DNA of 64,000 bases from Cepaea nemoralis (taxonomy: Eukaryota; Mollusca; Gastropoda; Stylommatophora; Helicidae), in contig JACEFZ010025061.1 in the NCBI GenBank assembly GCA_014155875.1, positions 1 through 64,000 on the forward strand, in the 5' to 3' direction. A program made the position numbers and the translations under genes. The notes beneath the pieces are model-generated. The model searched no databases. It had not been told where the DNA came from and saw nothing but the letters and a program-made list of their open reading frames with translations. Each line of letters begins with the position of its first letter. Position 1 is the first letter of the stretch. Positions 13,873 to 25,519 of the stretch are shown piece by piece.

Positions 13873-16800
13873 GAATGCGAGACAGTAAGGTATTTAAACA
13901 CAATATGGAATGACTGGCAGTAAGGTATATAGACACAACATGGAATGACTGGCAGTAAGTATATAGACACAATATGGGATAACTGACAATAAGGTATATA
14001 GACACAACATGGAATGACCGACAGTAAGGTATATAGACACAACATGGAATGACTGGCAGTAAGGTATATAGATATAACATGGAATGACTGGCAGTAAGGT
14101 ATATAGACACAACATGGAATGATTGGTAGTAAGGTATATAGACATAACATGGAATGACCGACAGTAAGGTATATAGACACAACATGGAATGACTGGCAGT
14201 AAGGTATATAGATATAACATGGAATGACTGGCAGTAAGGTATATAGACACAACATGGAATGATTGGTAGTAAGGTATATAGACATAACATGGAATGATTG
14301 GCAGTAAGGTATATAGACACAACATGGAATGACAGGCAGTAAGGTATATAGATATAACATGGAATGACTGGCAGTAAGGTATATAGACACAACATGGAAT
14401 GATTGGTAGTAAGGTATATAGACATAACATGGAATGACTGGCAGTAAGGTATATAGACACAACATGGAATGATTGGTAGTAAGGTATATAGACCTAACAT
14501 GAAATGACTGGCAGTAAGGTATATAGACACAACATGGAATGACTGGCAGTAAGGTATATAGATATAACATGGAATGACTGGCAGTAAGGTATATAGACAC
14601 AACATGGAATGATTGGTAGTAGGGTATATAGACACATCATGGAATGACTGGCAGTAAGGTATATAGACACAATATGGGATAACTGACAGTAAGGTATATA
14701 GATATAACATGGAATGACTGGCAGTAAGGTATATAGACACAACATGGGATAACTGACAGTAAGGTATATAGATATAACATGGAATGACTGGCAGTAAGGT
14801 ATATAGACACAACATGGAATTATTGGTAGTAAGGTATATAGACATAACATGGAATGACTGGCAGTGAGGTATATAGACACAACATGTGATAACTGACAGT
14901 AAGGTATATAGACCCAACATGGAATGACTGGCAGTAAGGTATATCGACACTAACATGAAGTGACTGGCAGTAAGTATATAGACACAACAGGGAATGACTG
15001 GCAGTAAGGTATATAGACACAACATGGGATAACTGACAGTAAGGTATATAGACGCAACATGGAATGAGAGGCAGTAAGGTATATAGACACAACATGGAAT
15101 GACTGGCAGTAAGTATATAGACACAAGATGGAATGACTAGCAGTAAGTATATAGACACAATATGGGATAACTGACAGTAAGGTATATAGACAAAACATGG
15201 AATGACCGACAGTAAGGTATATAGACACAACATGGAATGTCTGACAGTAAGGTATAGAGACACAACATTGGGATAAATGACAGTAAGGTATATAGACACA
15301 ACATGGAATGACTGGCAGTAAGGTATATAGATATAACATGGAATGACTGGCAGTAGGGTATATAGACACAACATGGAATGACTGGCAGTAAGGTATATAG
15401 ATATAACATGGTATGACTGGCAGTAAGGTATTTAGATATAACATGGAATGACTGGCAGTAGGGTATATAGACACAACATGGAAAGACTGGCAGTAAGGTA
15501 TATAGATATAACATGGAATGACTGGCAGTAAGGTATATAGACACAACATGGAATGATTGGTAGTAAGGTATATAGATATAACATGGAATGACTGGCAGTA
15601 AGGTATATAGACACAACATGGAATGACATGCAGTAAGGTATATAGATATAACATGGAATGACTGGCAGTAAGGTATATAGATACAACATGGAATGAATGG
15701 TAGTAAGGTATATAGACACATCATGGAAAGAATGGAAGTAAGGTATATAGACACAACATGGAAAGACTGGAAGTAAGGTATATAGACACAATATGGGATA
15801 ACTGACAGTAAGGTATATAGATATAACATGGAATGACTGGCAGTAAGGTATATAGACACAACATGGAATGACTGGCAGTAAGGTATATAGACACAACATG
15901 GAATGACTGGCAGTAAGGTATATCGACACAACATGAAGTGACTGGCAGTAAGTATATAGACACAACATGGAATGATTGGTAGTAGGGTATATAGACACAA
16001 CATGGGATAACTGGCAGTAAGGTATATAGACACAATATGGGATAACTGACAGTAAGTTATATAGACACAACATGGTATGACTGGCAGTAAGGTATATAGA
16101 CACAACATGGAATGACTGGCAGTAAGTATATAGACACAATATGGATATGACTGACAGTAAGGTATATAGACACAACATGGAATGACCGACAGTAAGGTAT
16201 ATAGACACAACATGGAATGACTGGCAGTAAGGTATATAGATATAATATGGATAACTTTCAGTAAGGTATATAGATATAACATGGAATGACTGGCAGTAAG
16301 GTATATAGATATAACATGGAATGACTGGCAGTAAGGTATATAGACACAACATGGAATGACTGGCTAGTAAGGTATATAGACACAATATGGATAACTGGCA
16401 GTAAGGTATATAGATATAACATGGAATGACTGGCAGTAAGGTATATAGACACAACATGGAATGACTGGCAGTAAGGTATATAGACACAACATGGAATGAC
16501 TGGCAGTAAGGTATATAGACACAACATGGAAAGAATGGAAGTAAGGTATATAGACACAACATGGAAAGAATGGAAGTAAGGTATATAGACACAACATGGA
16601 ATGACTGGCAGTAAGATATATAGATATAACATGGAATGACTGGCAGTAAGGTATATAGACCCAACATGGAATGACTGGCAGTAAGGTATATCTACACAAC
16701 ATGAAGTGACTGGCAGTTAGTATATAGACACAACAGGGAATGACTAGCAGTAAGTATATAGACACAATATGGAATGACTGGCAGTAAGATATATAGACAA

Positions 16801-18943
16801 AACATGGAATGACTGACAGTAAGGTATATAGACACAACATTTTATGACTGGCAGTAAGGTATATAGACACAACATGGGATAACTGTCTGTAAGGTATATT
16901 GACCCAACATGGAATGAGAGACAGTAAGGTATATAGACACAATATGGAATGACTGGCAGTTAGGTATATAGACACAACATGGAATGACTGGCAGTAAGTA
17001 TATAGACACAATATGGGATAACTGACAGTAAGGTATATAGACACAACATGGAATGACCGACAGTAAGGTATATAGACACAACATGGAATGACTGGCAGTA
17101 AGGTATATAGATATAACATGGAATGACTGGCAGTAAGGTATATAGACACAACATGGAATGATTGGTAGTAAGGTATATAGACATAACATGGAATGACTGG
17201 CAGTAAGGTATATAGAAACAACATGGAATGACTAGCAGTTAGGTATATCGACACAACATGAAGTGACTGGCAGTAAGTATATAGACACAACAGGGAATGA
17301 CTGGCAGTAAATATATAGACACAATATGGAATGACTGGCAGTAAGGTATATAGACACAACATGGAATGACTGACAGTAAGGTATATAGACACAACATGGA
17401 ATGACTGGCAGTAAGGTATATCCACACAACATGAAGTGACTGGCAGTAAGTATATAGACACAACATGGAATGACTGGCAGTAAGGTATATAGACACAACA
17501 TGGAATGACTGGCATTAAGTATATAGACACAATATGGGATAACTGACAGTAAGGTATATAGACACAACATGGAATGACTGACAGTAAAGGTATAGAGACA
17601 CAACATTGGGATAAATGACAGTAAGGTATATAGACACAACATGGAATGACTGGCAGTGAGGTATATAGATATAACATGGAATGACTGGCAGTAGGGTATA
17701 TAGACACAACATGGAATGACTGGCAGTAAGGTATATAGATATAACATGGTATGACTGGCAGTAAGATATATAGATATATCATGGAATGATTGGCAGTAGG
17801 GTATATAGACACAACATGGAATGACTGGCAGTAAGGTATATAGATATAACATGGAATGACTGGCATTAAGGTATATAGACACTACATGGAATGATTGGTA
17901 GTAAGGTATATAGATATAACATGGAATGACTGGCAGTAAGGTATATAGACACAACATGGAATGACATGCAGTAAGGCATATAGATATAACATGGAATGAC
18001 TGGCAGTAAGGTATATAGACCCAACATGGAATGACTGGCAGTAAGGTATATCGACACAACATGAAGTGACTGGCAGTTAGTATATAGACACAACAGGGAA
18101 TGACTGGCAGTAAGTATATAGACACAATATGGAATGACTGGCAGTAAGATATATAGACACAACATGGAATGACTGACAGTAGGGTATATAGACACAACAT
18201 GGAATGACTGGCAGTATGGTATATAGACACAACATGGGATAACTGTCTGTAAGGAATATAGACCCAACATGGAATGAGAGACAGTAAGGTATATAAACAC
18301 AATACGGAATGACTGGCAGTAAGGTATATAGACACAACATGGAATGACTGGACAGTAAGTATATAGACACAATATGGGATAATTGACAGTAAGGTATATA
18401 GACACAACATGGAATGACCGACAGTAAGGTATATAGACACAACATGGAATGACTGGCAGTAAGGTATATAGATATAACATGGAATGACTGGCAGTAAGGT
18501 ATATAGACACAACATGGAATGATTGGTAGTAGGGTATATAGACACATCATGGAATGACTGGCAGTAAGGTATATAGACACAATATGGGATAACTGACAGT
18601 AAGGATATAGATATAACATGGAAATGCCTGGCAGTAAGGTATATAGACACAACATGGATGATTGGTAGTAAGTATAATATACATGACATGAATGCCTTGC
18701 GTAAGTAATGACACAACATGAATGGATTGGTATAGGTATTAGACATACTGGAATGGCTGGCAGTAATGTATATAGACCACATGTAATGACTGTCGTAGGG
18801 TAATAAGATATGAAAACCCTTGGAAAAAAAAAAAAAAAAAAATGACTGCAGTAAGGTATATAGACACAAATGTAATGATTGTTAGTAAGCGTACATATAC
18901 CATCATGAATGACTGCAGTAAGGTATTAGACACATATGGGATA
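13873..18943. repeat. 35-bp satellite array, block 2
   Basis: The same 35-bp family continues after the LINE insertion, with the same variant classes (for example the CAGTTAG variant at 16714 and 18074, 1360 bp apart). From about 18650 to 18943 the array becomes ragged, with missing bases, irregular unit lengths and an A20 run near 18822. The block ends at the TGT of the first LTR. The raggedness looks like poor consensus rather than ancient decay, because units a few hundred bases upstream are clean. Confidence 0.95.
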
Positions 18944-19800
18944 TGTCGCTTGTTTCCCGGAGAGTTTGGATCAACAATCACTTTCAACTTGTATCTGTTG
19001 GGGTATTATTGACTGACTTTTGTCTAACACCCCTCCCTTCTGTCTTCCCTTCCATATATCTCTTTCTTTCCTCACTCTCTCTGTTTTCTCTCGAACCCAT
19101 ACTCAGACAACAGTTTTCTTTCAACAATAATAGAAGATTTATAAGAAAACATGTCGTGTATGGGGTATGGAAGGTTATATGGAGTTTGGTATTGTCTTCT
19201 AGTGTAATGCAAAGATAGGCGGTTGATCTCGTCTTGCATTTCTTCTCGCTTTTCTGTCAGCCAAACACGGGACTGCAAACACCATAATGGAGTGGATCAT
19301 CACCATGAATGATCTCCTCCTTCTTGAGTCGGGATTATCCCATTCGTGCAAGAAAAACACTGGTCAGATTGTCTTATCACCAGAAAATAAAATATGATCC
19401 TATGAACTCCATGTTCAGCTTTTTATATTGCGTGTCGCCATTCCGTTGATTGTTTGTATCTACCATCAATTAGCCGTACCCGTAACATCAAAGAGTTCAG
19501 TGAATCATGTAACTCCTGGCGCTCCGTTTCCGCTGTTGTGCTGGCTCCCTGTCCATCGCTCGTTTGCAACTTCAAAGCGATTCGCTGTTCATTTTCTCGT
19601 CGGCCTATTGTCCGTTTCTCCGTGTCCGTCGAATCGCAGCAATGAACTTTTACGAACACCGTATCCTATTTTCAGATCTGTGTCGGTCAATAGCTCTTTA
19701 TTCGTCTCCTCTCAGAATGATACAACGAATTTTGTTAACCCTTCTCCTTCCTTGTATTTTAATAGGTAGTTATCAAGGAATCATTAAACTGCAGTATTTT
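18650..19800. other. Stretch of probable low consensus quality
   Basis: Over the last 300 bp of satellite block 2 and most of LTR 1 the sequence differs from its close copies mainly by single-base gains and losses, often in homopolymers (TTTCCCGG versus TTTTCCCGGG at the LTR tip, and a run of about 20 A). The two other LTR copies agree closely with each other. This pattern fits unpolished long-read sequence or a contig join. The same look is present at 1-330. Confidence 0.6.
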
Positions 19801-19808
19801 CTGTGACA
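18944..19808 (-). repeat. LTR 1 (3' LTR of the composite), internally deleted
   Basis: Shares both ends with the other two LTRs (TGTCGCTTG at the plus-strand left end, CTGTGACA at the right end) but is 865 bp instead of about 1625 bp. About 760 bp are missing at the point near 19398, where the sequence jumps from the AAAATATGAT stretch to ACTCCATGTTCAGC. It also carries many single-base differences that the other two copies do not share, so part of its divergence may be sequencing error. Confidence 0.88.
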
Positions 19809-19811
19809 TAG

Positions 19812-19820
19812 CCCCCTCTT
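19812..19820 (-). promoter_or_regulatory. Polypurine tract, Gypsy copy 1
   Basis: The minus-strand sequence AAGAGGGGG lies three bases before the start of LTR 1. This is the expected place and composition of the primer for plus-strand DNA synthesis in LTR retrotransposons. Confidence 0.8.
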
Positions 19821-20186
19821 AAGAGAGTTGACCGCGTCGACTCTTCATCCCTGTAGTTTTGATTCCTATGATCCTCCAACTTATTTCTCTTCCTCTGGAG
19901 TTGGATGTCTAGATAAGAAATCCGCTCCTACATTCTCCTTACCAGGGATCTTCCACTGTGAAGTTGTCCTGTTGCCTCAACAACGACCATCACATCCACC
20001 GTGCGTTGAGCTTCCTGCGAAGTAGCTATTAACATCACGTGTTGATGATATGATTGGATCCTCACATGGATCCTCCTCATCCAGTAGGGCGACCTCATAT
20101 GCACCCTATCATACTACTCATGACTGAAACTAGTGTTGGCTCATCGCTCCGGTACGTTCAGTCGGCCTCCTTTCCACTGGCGTAAG

Positions 20187-22103
20187 CTATGGCTCACAAT
20201 ACAGACGGATTGTCCCATCCTGATTGTAACACTGCTTCCATGTCCTCTTGGTTTCCCCCGGCTTTGCCTCTGAGGATGTTCCACCTCGTCCTCGTTGGAC
20301 CGAGTCGTCTTTCCCAAATCTCCTGGACTTTTGCTTCCAGGACCATCTTGGGCGATATTGTATCTGGTCAGCCAATCTTCGGTTGGGGTCCTGGGTATTT
20401 CTCGCCTTTCCCGACGTTACCCACCCCTTTTGAACTTGGTTACCGGTGAAACTTTCACTCTTGTCCTTTCCCTGACTTGTGATTTCCCTCCTCCTGTCGT
20501 TGGGTAAATCTGACCTATCACGTACTTTCCCATAGACTCTCCTATGTTGTACTGGCGATCTCTGGTCTTCGTCTGGACTGGTAACTTTTGTCCCAATGGC
20601 TGCCATCACCATAAAGTGCGAAGCTTTGCTCCCGGATCTCTCCTCATATTTCCTAATGAGATGTCTAGGGAGATTTTTCTGCTCTTCCCCGATCCTTATT
20701 TTGTAGATGTTCTTGGACACAACCTTTTCCACAGGATAAGGTCCTTTCCATCCTACTTGGAGTATATTGGGTCTCTGCTGGACCCACACTTCCACTTTGT
20801 CTTCCACTTTAAGAGCTATTTTACTCTTAGTCCGCTTGTTGGGTGGTGCGTTCTGGCACTCCGAACAAGACTTCAACCACCGGCGTACATCTCCGGTCAT
20901 TCCTGGCCAGCAATAATGGCCGGAAATTTGCTGCAAGGTCTCTCCGACACCCATATGTCGATTCTCGCCTATGATGTGTCCACTCTGAAGAATATGAGGA
21001 CGGTGGGTCTCTGGAACCACCCACTGCTCATGTAGGTTATCTCCCCTCCCAGCTCTCCGATAGAGTAGTCGATTCTTCAGAAAGTACTGTCCCCGTTCTG
21101 GTGGCTCAGCACTTCTTTGCAGCTTCCTGTAGCAAGGACGCAACGTAGTATCCTTCCTCTGGGCAGTATGCAATTCTCCTATCCCTGAGATGTCGCATAG
21201 TGTCTCTGTCGCTTTTTCCTTCCCTTGAGATCCACTGACTACTGTTCCCTTGTGGGCTGGTTGTTTGCGCATCCCCAAAAAGACATATTTCGTGCCAATG
21301 ATCATTGGGAATAGGGAGTCAGCTAATACAGCCCCAGGAATAATGCCCGTGACGTACCTGGATTTAATCTCCACCTTGGCGATTGGCAGCGTCATGGTAA
21401 CAGCACTCCTCATTGCCGGCTGTATCTCTATGGTCTCCCCTGTAAGCTGGTCTAGGCGTACCAAGCTGGCGTCTATCACAGCTTCCCCATCCAAACCGGT
21501 ATCGTAGAGACAAGCAACCTGTTGGCCATGTACTTCAATCAGTTCAACCACAGGTGGTCTCTCTTGGTCCTGAGTGACTTTCATCTCTTTGACCGCTTCC
21601 TTGCCTTCCTCTTTTGATTCCTCGAGGCTGGTTATGCAATTGGCGTCTTTTGCCTTGCATCTGCAGTCCACAGTATTATGTGTTGTCGACTGGCAGTGAG
21701 TGCACCATGTTCCCTTCCTAGGTTTCCATGTGTCCTTTTTGTTCCTTTCTCCTTCGCCGACCTCAGCCTTGTCTGTGATCACCGTCGTAGGAATCACTTT
21801 GCATGCTGCGAAGTAAGAACTTTTAGGTTTCGATCTGCAGTCCTTCGTGTTATGAGATGGCACCTTGCAGAATGAACGCCACTTCTCGGACCACTGGCGT
21901 TTCGCTGGAGAATTCGAGGTGTTCTGGTTTCCTTCCTTCCCCTTCTCTGAACTCTCCTCTGTGTGCTTTATATAAGGTTCCACTTTTTCTCCTTCCCAAT
22001 TCTTAGGTTTCTTTTTCTCTTGTTTCTCCTGACCTTTGGTTTGAATACTGAGTTCGGCAGCCTCCCCATGTACCTCTACGAATCGTTCCGCCAGCTTATT
22101 CAC
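20187..22103 (-). pseudogene. Gypsy copy 1: NC-protease-integrase-ends polyprotein lacking RT, RNase H and the IN core
   Basis: This 638-codon open frame continues the gag frame after one in-frame TAA (22116-22118). It holds a CCHC zinc knuckle (C134, C137, H142, C147), with a degenerate one near residues 79-89, and a retropepsin-type DTG at 201-203 with a matching IIG near 268-270. An integrase N-terminal zinc domain follows (H376, H383, C413, C416, with the YCWPGM stretch between). About 25 residues later comes the integrase C-terminal GPY motif (454-456). The integrase DDE core, normally about 200 residues or more, is absent. The frame then runs into a charged tail and ends at a TAG (20187-20189) that copy 2 lacks. 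Integrase directly after protease suggests a Gmr1-like gene order, but no RT is found anywhere in the internal region. Near residues 440-446 copy 1 has a one-base loss and gain relative to copy 2. Confidence 0.88.
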
Positions 22104-22115
22104 AACATCAATCCG

Positions 22116-23057
22116 TTACGACGCCCCTTGTTCTCCCAAGAAGGTTCTGAGAGGTTTCGACATTTGCTTTCGCATCTGGTCGACCACCATCATCTCTTCG
22201 AGACTCTCATAATCCCTCTTGAATTCTGCCAAATCCATCCATTTCTGGAGATAGGATTTCAGCCCCAGACTGTAGGCGGCGAATAGTTCTCCCGGCTCTC
22301 TTCTAGACGATCTAAACTTCTTCCTAAACGTTTGTGCTGTGACTTCATAATGTTTCATCAAAGCGGCTTTAATTCCTCGTACTGATTTTCCTGTCCTGGT
22401 GGTAGGCGTGTGAAGACCTCGTACCCTGAAACCACGTAAAGCCTGGGATAATTTAAGAGCCCATCTGGTTCTATCCAGTCCCATAGCGACTGCCATAGCC
22501 TCGAACCGATCCAAAAAACTGGTATAATCTTCTCTTTACTTTCATCAAAAGACCGCCAAGGGAAACTTCATGGCATGGTAACCCTGTCCACTCATGTGGG
22601 TTGCCCCAGGTGAAGATGAACTTCCTTCTGCTGCATCTATTTCACCCTTAGTTTGTGTCTTGAGTTCTAACTCTTTCAAGCGGTATTCATGTTCCATTTC
22701 TTGTCTCCTGGCAGTCTGTTCCATTTCCAGTTTCTTGGTCTCCTGGTCCATTTTCTTGGCCTCTTGTTCCATTTCCAGTCGCTTGGTCTCCTGTTCCAGT
22801 TTCTTGGCCTCTTGTTCCATTTCCAGTCGCTTGGTCTCCTGTTCCAGTTTCTTGGCCTCTTGTTCCATTTCCATTTCCATTCGTTTGGTCTCCACCTCTA
22901 TTCTTCTCACTTCCAACTCGGCCTTTCGCTCTTCTCGTTCCGCTTGACGAATCTCTCTCTCTCGTTCCTGTATGTAATCAGTTAGTTCCGAACCAGCTAA
23001 ACCAATTTCCTCTCCGTTTGCCCTCAGTTCGGCGGTAGTTATTTTGGGAGTGGCCAT
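22116..23057 (-). pseudogene. Gypsy copy 1 gag (coiled-coil Gag), with indels
   Basis: The start chosen is the ATG at 23057, which gives MATPKITTAELRANGEE; an upstream ATG adds only a short Leu-rich lead. A long charged coiled coil made of EQEAKKLEQETKRLEM-type repeats covers roughly residues 45-130. The Gag core follows (FDRFEAMAVAMGLDRTRW style), ending near FLGEQGAS at the in-frame TAA. Around 22335-22560 copy 1 has several one-base homopolymer gains and losses relative to copy 2 (for example A6 for A5) that break the frame locally and then restore it. The protein would form the capsid-like particle. The indels may be real decay or sequencing error. Confidence 0.82.
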
Positions 23058-23552
23058 AGTTAAAAGCAGGTAGTTCAGCAAGATGAGTAAAGACACCTCA
23101 AACCATAAAGAAGTCCTTCCTATAAACAGATAATCTACCTAGAACCTGTATCATTTTCACCTATGTATATCTAATATTATAATGTCTACAACACCACACA
23201 GTACATCACAACCACTCTCTCATCCACAAGAAGAGATATAGGATAAAGACTTATGTAGACGTGTGACCGTGTGACTAGGTATGTAATGTGTCTTACTACC
23301 TATCCACATTCACCCTGTTTGGAACTTTCACACTGTAAAGTCACCAGCATTAATGAAATGTTTCTACCATAAATGTAATGGCACCATATATCCAATGGAC
23401 GTCCTTCCATTAAAAGTCATCAATGTATACTTATATTTATTCCAATCCGTATGTCCCAACATGCAGGTACTCCGCTATGCCTGTGCCAATATGCAGGTAC
23501 CCCTCTATGTATATGCCCTGTTATGCCCAGGTCATATGGGTATTATTTTCTA

Positions 23553-23569
23553 CCCCGCTCGCTCCACCA
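23553..23569 (-). promoter_or_regulatory. Candidate primer-binding site, Gypsy copy 1
   Basis: The minus strand reads TGGTGGAGCGAGCGGGG, beginning four bases after the end of the 5' LTR. The leading TGG is what a tRNA 3' CCA end would pair with. I could not assign the tRNA. The same site is present at 28937-28953 in copy 2. Confidence 0.6.
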
Positions 23570-23573
23570 ATTA

Positions 23574-25199
23574 TGTCGCTTGTTTTCCCGGGAGAGAGTT
23601 GGAATCAACAAGCACATCTTCAAACTTATTATCTGTTGGGATTATTGACTGACTTTTGTCTACACCCCTCCCTTCTGTCTTCCCTTCCATATATCTATTT
23701 CTTTCACTCTCTCTGTTATTCTCTCAACACATACTCAGACAACAGTTCCTTTCAACAATAAATAAAAGATTTATTAAGAAAAACTATGTCTGGTGTATGT
23801 ATGGACTGTGTATATGGAGTTGGTATTGTCTGCTAGTGTGAATGCAAGATAGGACGGTTGATCTCGTATGTGCATTAGTTCTTCTCGTCTTTTCTGTCAG
23901 CCAAAACACAGGACTGCACACACAGAAATGGAGTGATCTCACCATGAATGATCTCCTCCTGCTTGAGTCGGGAATTAATCCAATTCGTGAAGAAAACAAC
24001 TGTTCAATGTCTTATCACGAGAAAATAATATGATTTGGTAAGTCACTGAAGTTCATATATTTCCCGATTTGGACGGTATTATAATCCACCTCTGAATACA
24101 CACCGCCACTATCCAACATTGTCTAGAGTTACTATGACTGTTCTACACCATGTCTATGGTTAACAAAGTTTAACGTTTCGGCACAGTGCAATTGCATGCA
24201 GTTTTAAGTATCCCTGATTGCCACAGGTTAACGTCTTTTCCTTTTAAGGGTTTTAGTTGTATATTTGTTTGAGCATACAGTGTTCTGTATTTGACGTTAA
24301 GTTATCACTTCTTCATATTAAAACATGTCTATGTTCTTGTTGTTTCTAAGTAGGTACTTTATTTGCTCAAGGGTAGTAACCTTCATCTCTTCTATGGTTT
24401 CAATAGGAGATTTGAACCTGTGGAGAAGATAGGTAATCTGGTGATATGCGTCTGCTTCATATAATTTTCTTATTGTGATAGTCCCTTTCTAGCCATACTG
24501 AAAAGCCTCCGAAAAACATACGGACATACGATTTCTGAGTGCACTAAAGTTTACACGACTAGATAAACGAATGCAATTTCACACATTAATAACAAACACC
24601 TATATCCCTATGCTACTATTACACTAATATATTAATACCTTATATATGCCTCTATAGAATTAATGTAAGTCCCCGAATCGAAATTTATCCGCAGCCAAGC
24701 ACTCTATCCCATTATAAGGGAGGATATTTCTATTCATTACAGGACACATAATTCTATCTTTCCGTCCAGTTTGGTATCACACACTAAACAGAAACTCCAT
24801 GTTCAGCTTTTTATATTGTGTGTCCCATTCCGTTGATTGTTTGATCTACAATCAAATTAGCCGTAACCGTAACATCAAAAGTTCAGTGAAATCACGTATA
24901 CGTCCTGGCGCTCCGTTCTCCGATGTTGCGCTGGTCCTCTGTCCATCGCTCGTTTGCACTTCAAAGCATTCTCCGTTCATTTTCTCGTCGGCCGATTGTC
25001 CCGTTTCTCCGTGTCCGTCAGATCGTCAAGCAATGAACTTTACGAACACCTGTATCCTATTTTCAGATCTGTGTCGGTCAATGCTCTTTTATTCGTCCTC
25101 CTCTCAGAATGAAGTACACGATTGTTAACCCTTCTCCTTCCTTGTATTTTAATAGGTAAGTTATCAAGGAATCATTAAACTGCAGTTTTTTCTGTGACA
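23574..25199 (-). repeat. LTR 2 (shared middle LTR)
   Basis: Full-length LTR of 1626 bp with TGT and ACA tips. It serves at the same time as the 5' LTR of copy 1 (its minus-strand 3' end abuts the primer-binding site at 23553-23569) and as the 3' LTR of copy 2 (polypurine tract at 25204-25212). Near-identical to LTR 3. Confidence 0.93.
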
Positions 25200-25203
25200 T
25201 AGG

Positions 25204-25212
25204 CCCCCTCTT
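25204..25212 (-). promoter_or_regulatory. Polypurine tract, Gypsy copy 2
   Basis: The minus-strand AAGAGGGGG is followed by CCTA and then the TGTCACAG start of the middle LTR. The position matches the tract in copy 1, with one extra G before the LTR. Confidence 0.8.
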
Positions 25213-25519
25213 AAGAGAGTTGACCGCGTCGACTCTTCATCCCTGTAGTTTTGATTCCTATGATCCTCCAACTTATTTCTCTTCCTCTGGAGTTGGATGT
25301 CTAGATAAGAAATCCGCTCCTACATTCTCCTTACCAGGGATCTTCCACTGTGAAGTTGTCCTGTTGCCTCAACAACGACCATCACATCCACCGTGCGTTG
25401 AGCTTCTGCGAAGTAGCTATTAACATCACGTGTTGATGATATGATTGGATCCTCACATGGATCCTCCTCATCCAGTAGGCGACCTCATATGCACCCTACC
25501 ATACTACTCATGACTGAAA

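Noticed and set aside
22594..22985. Plus-strand Ser/Leu/Phe-rich frames opposite gag
   Set aside because: They are antisense shadows of the Gag coiled coil; the same shadows appear at 27978-28369.
24300..24520. Minus-strand open frame inside the LTR (also at 29702-29902, 66 codons)
   Set aside because: It lies within LTR sequence, is broken in one copy and has no recognisable motif.
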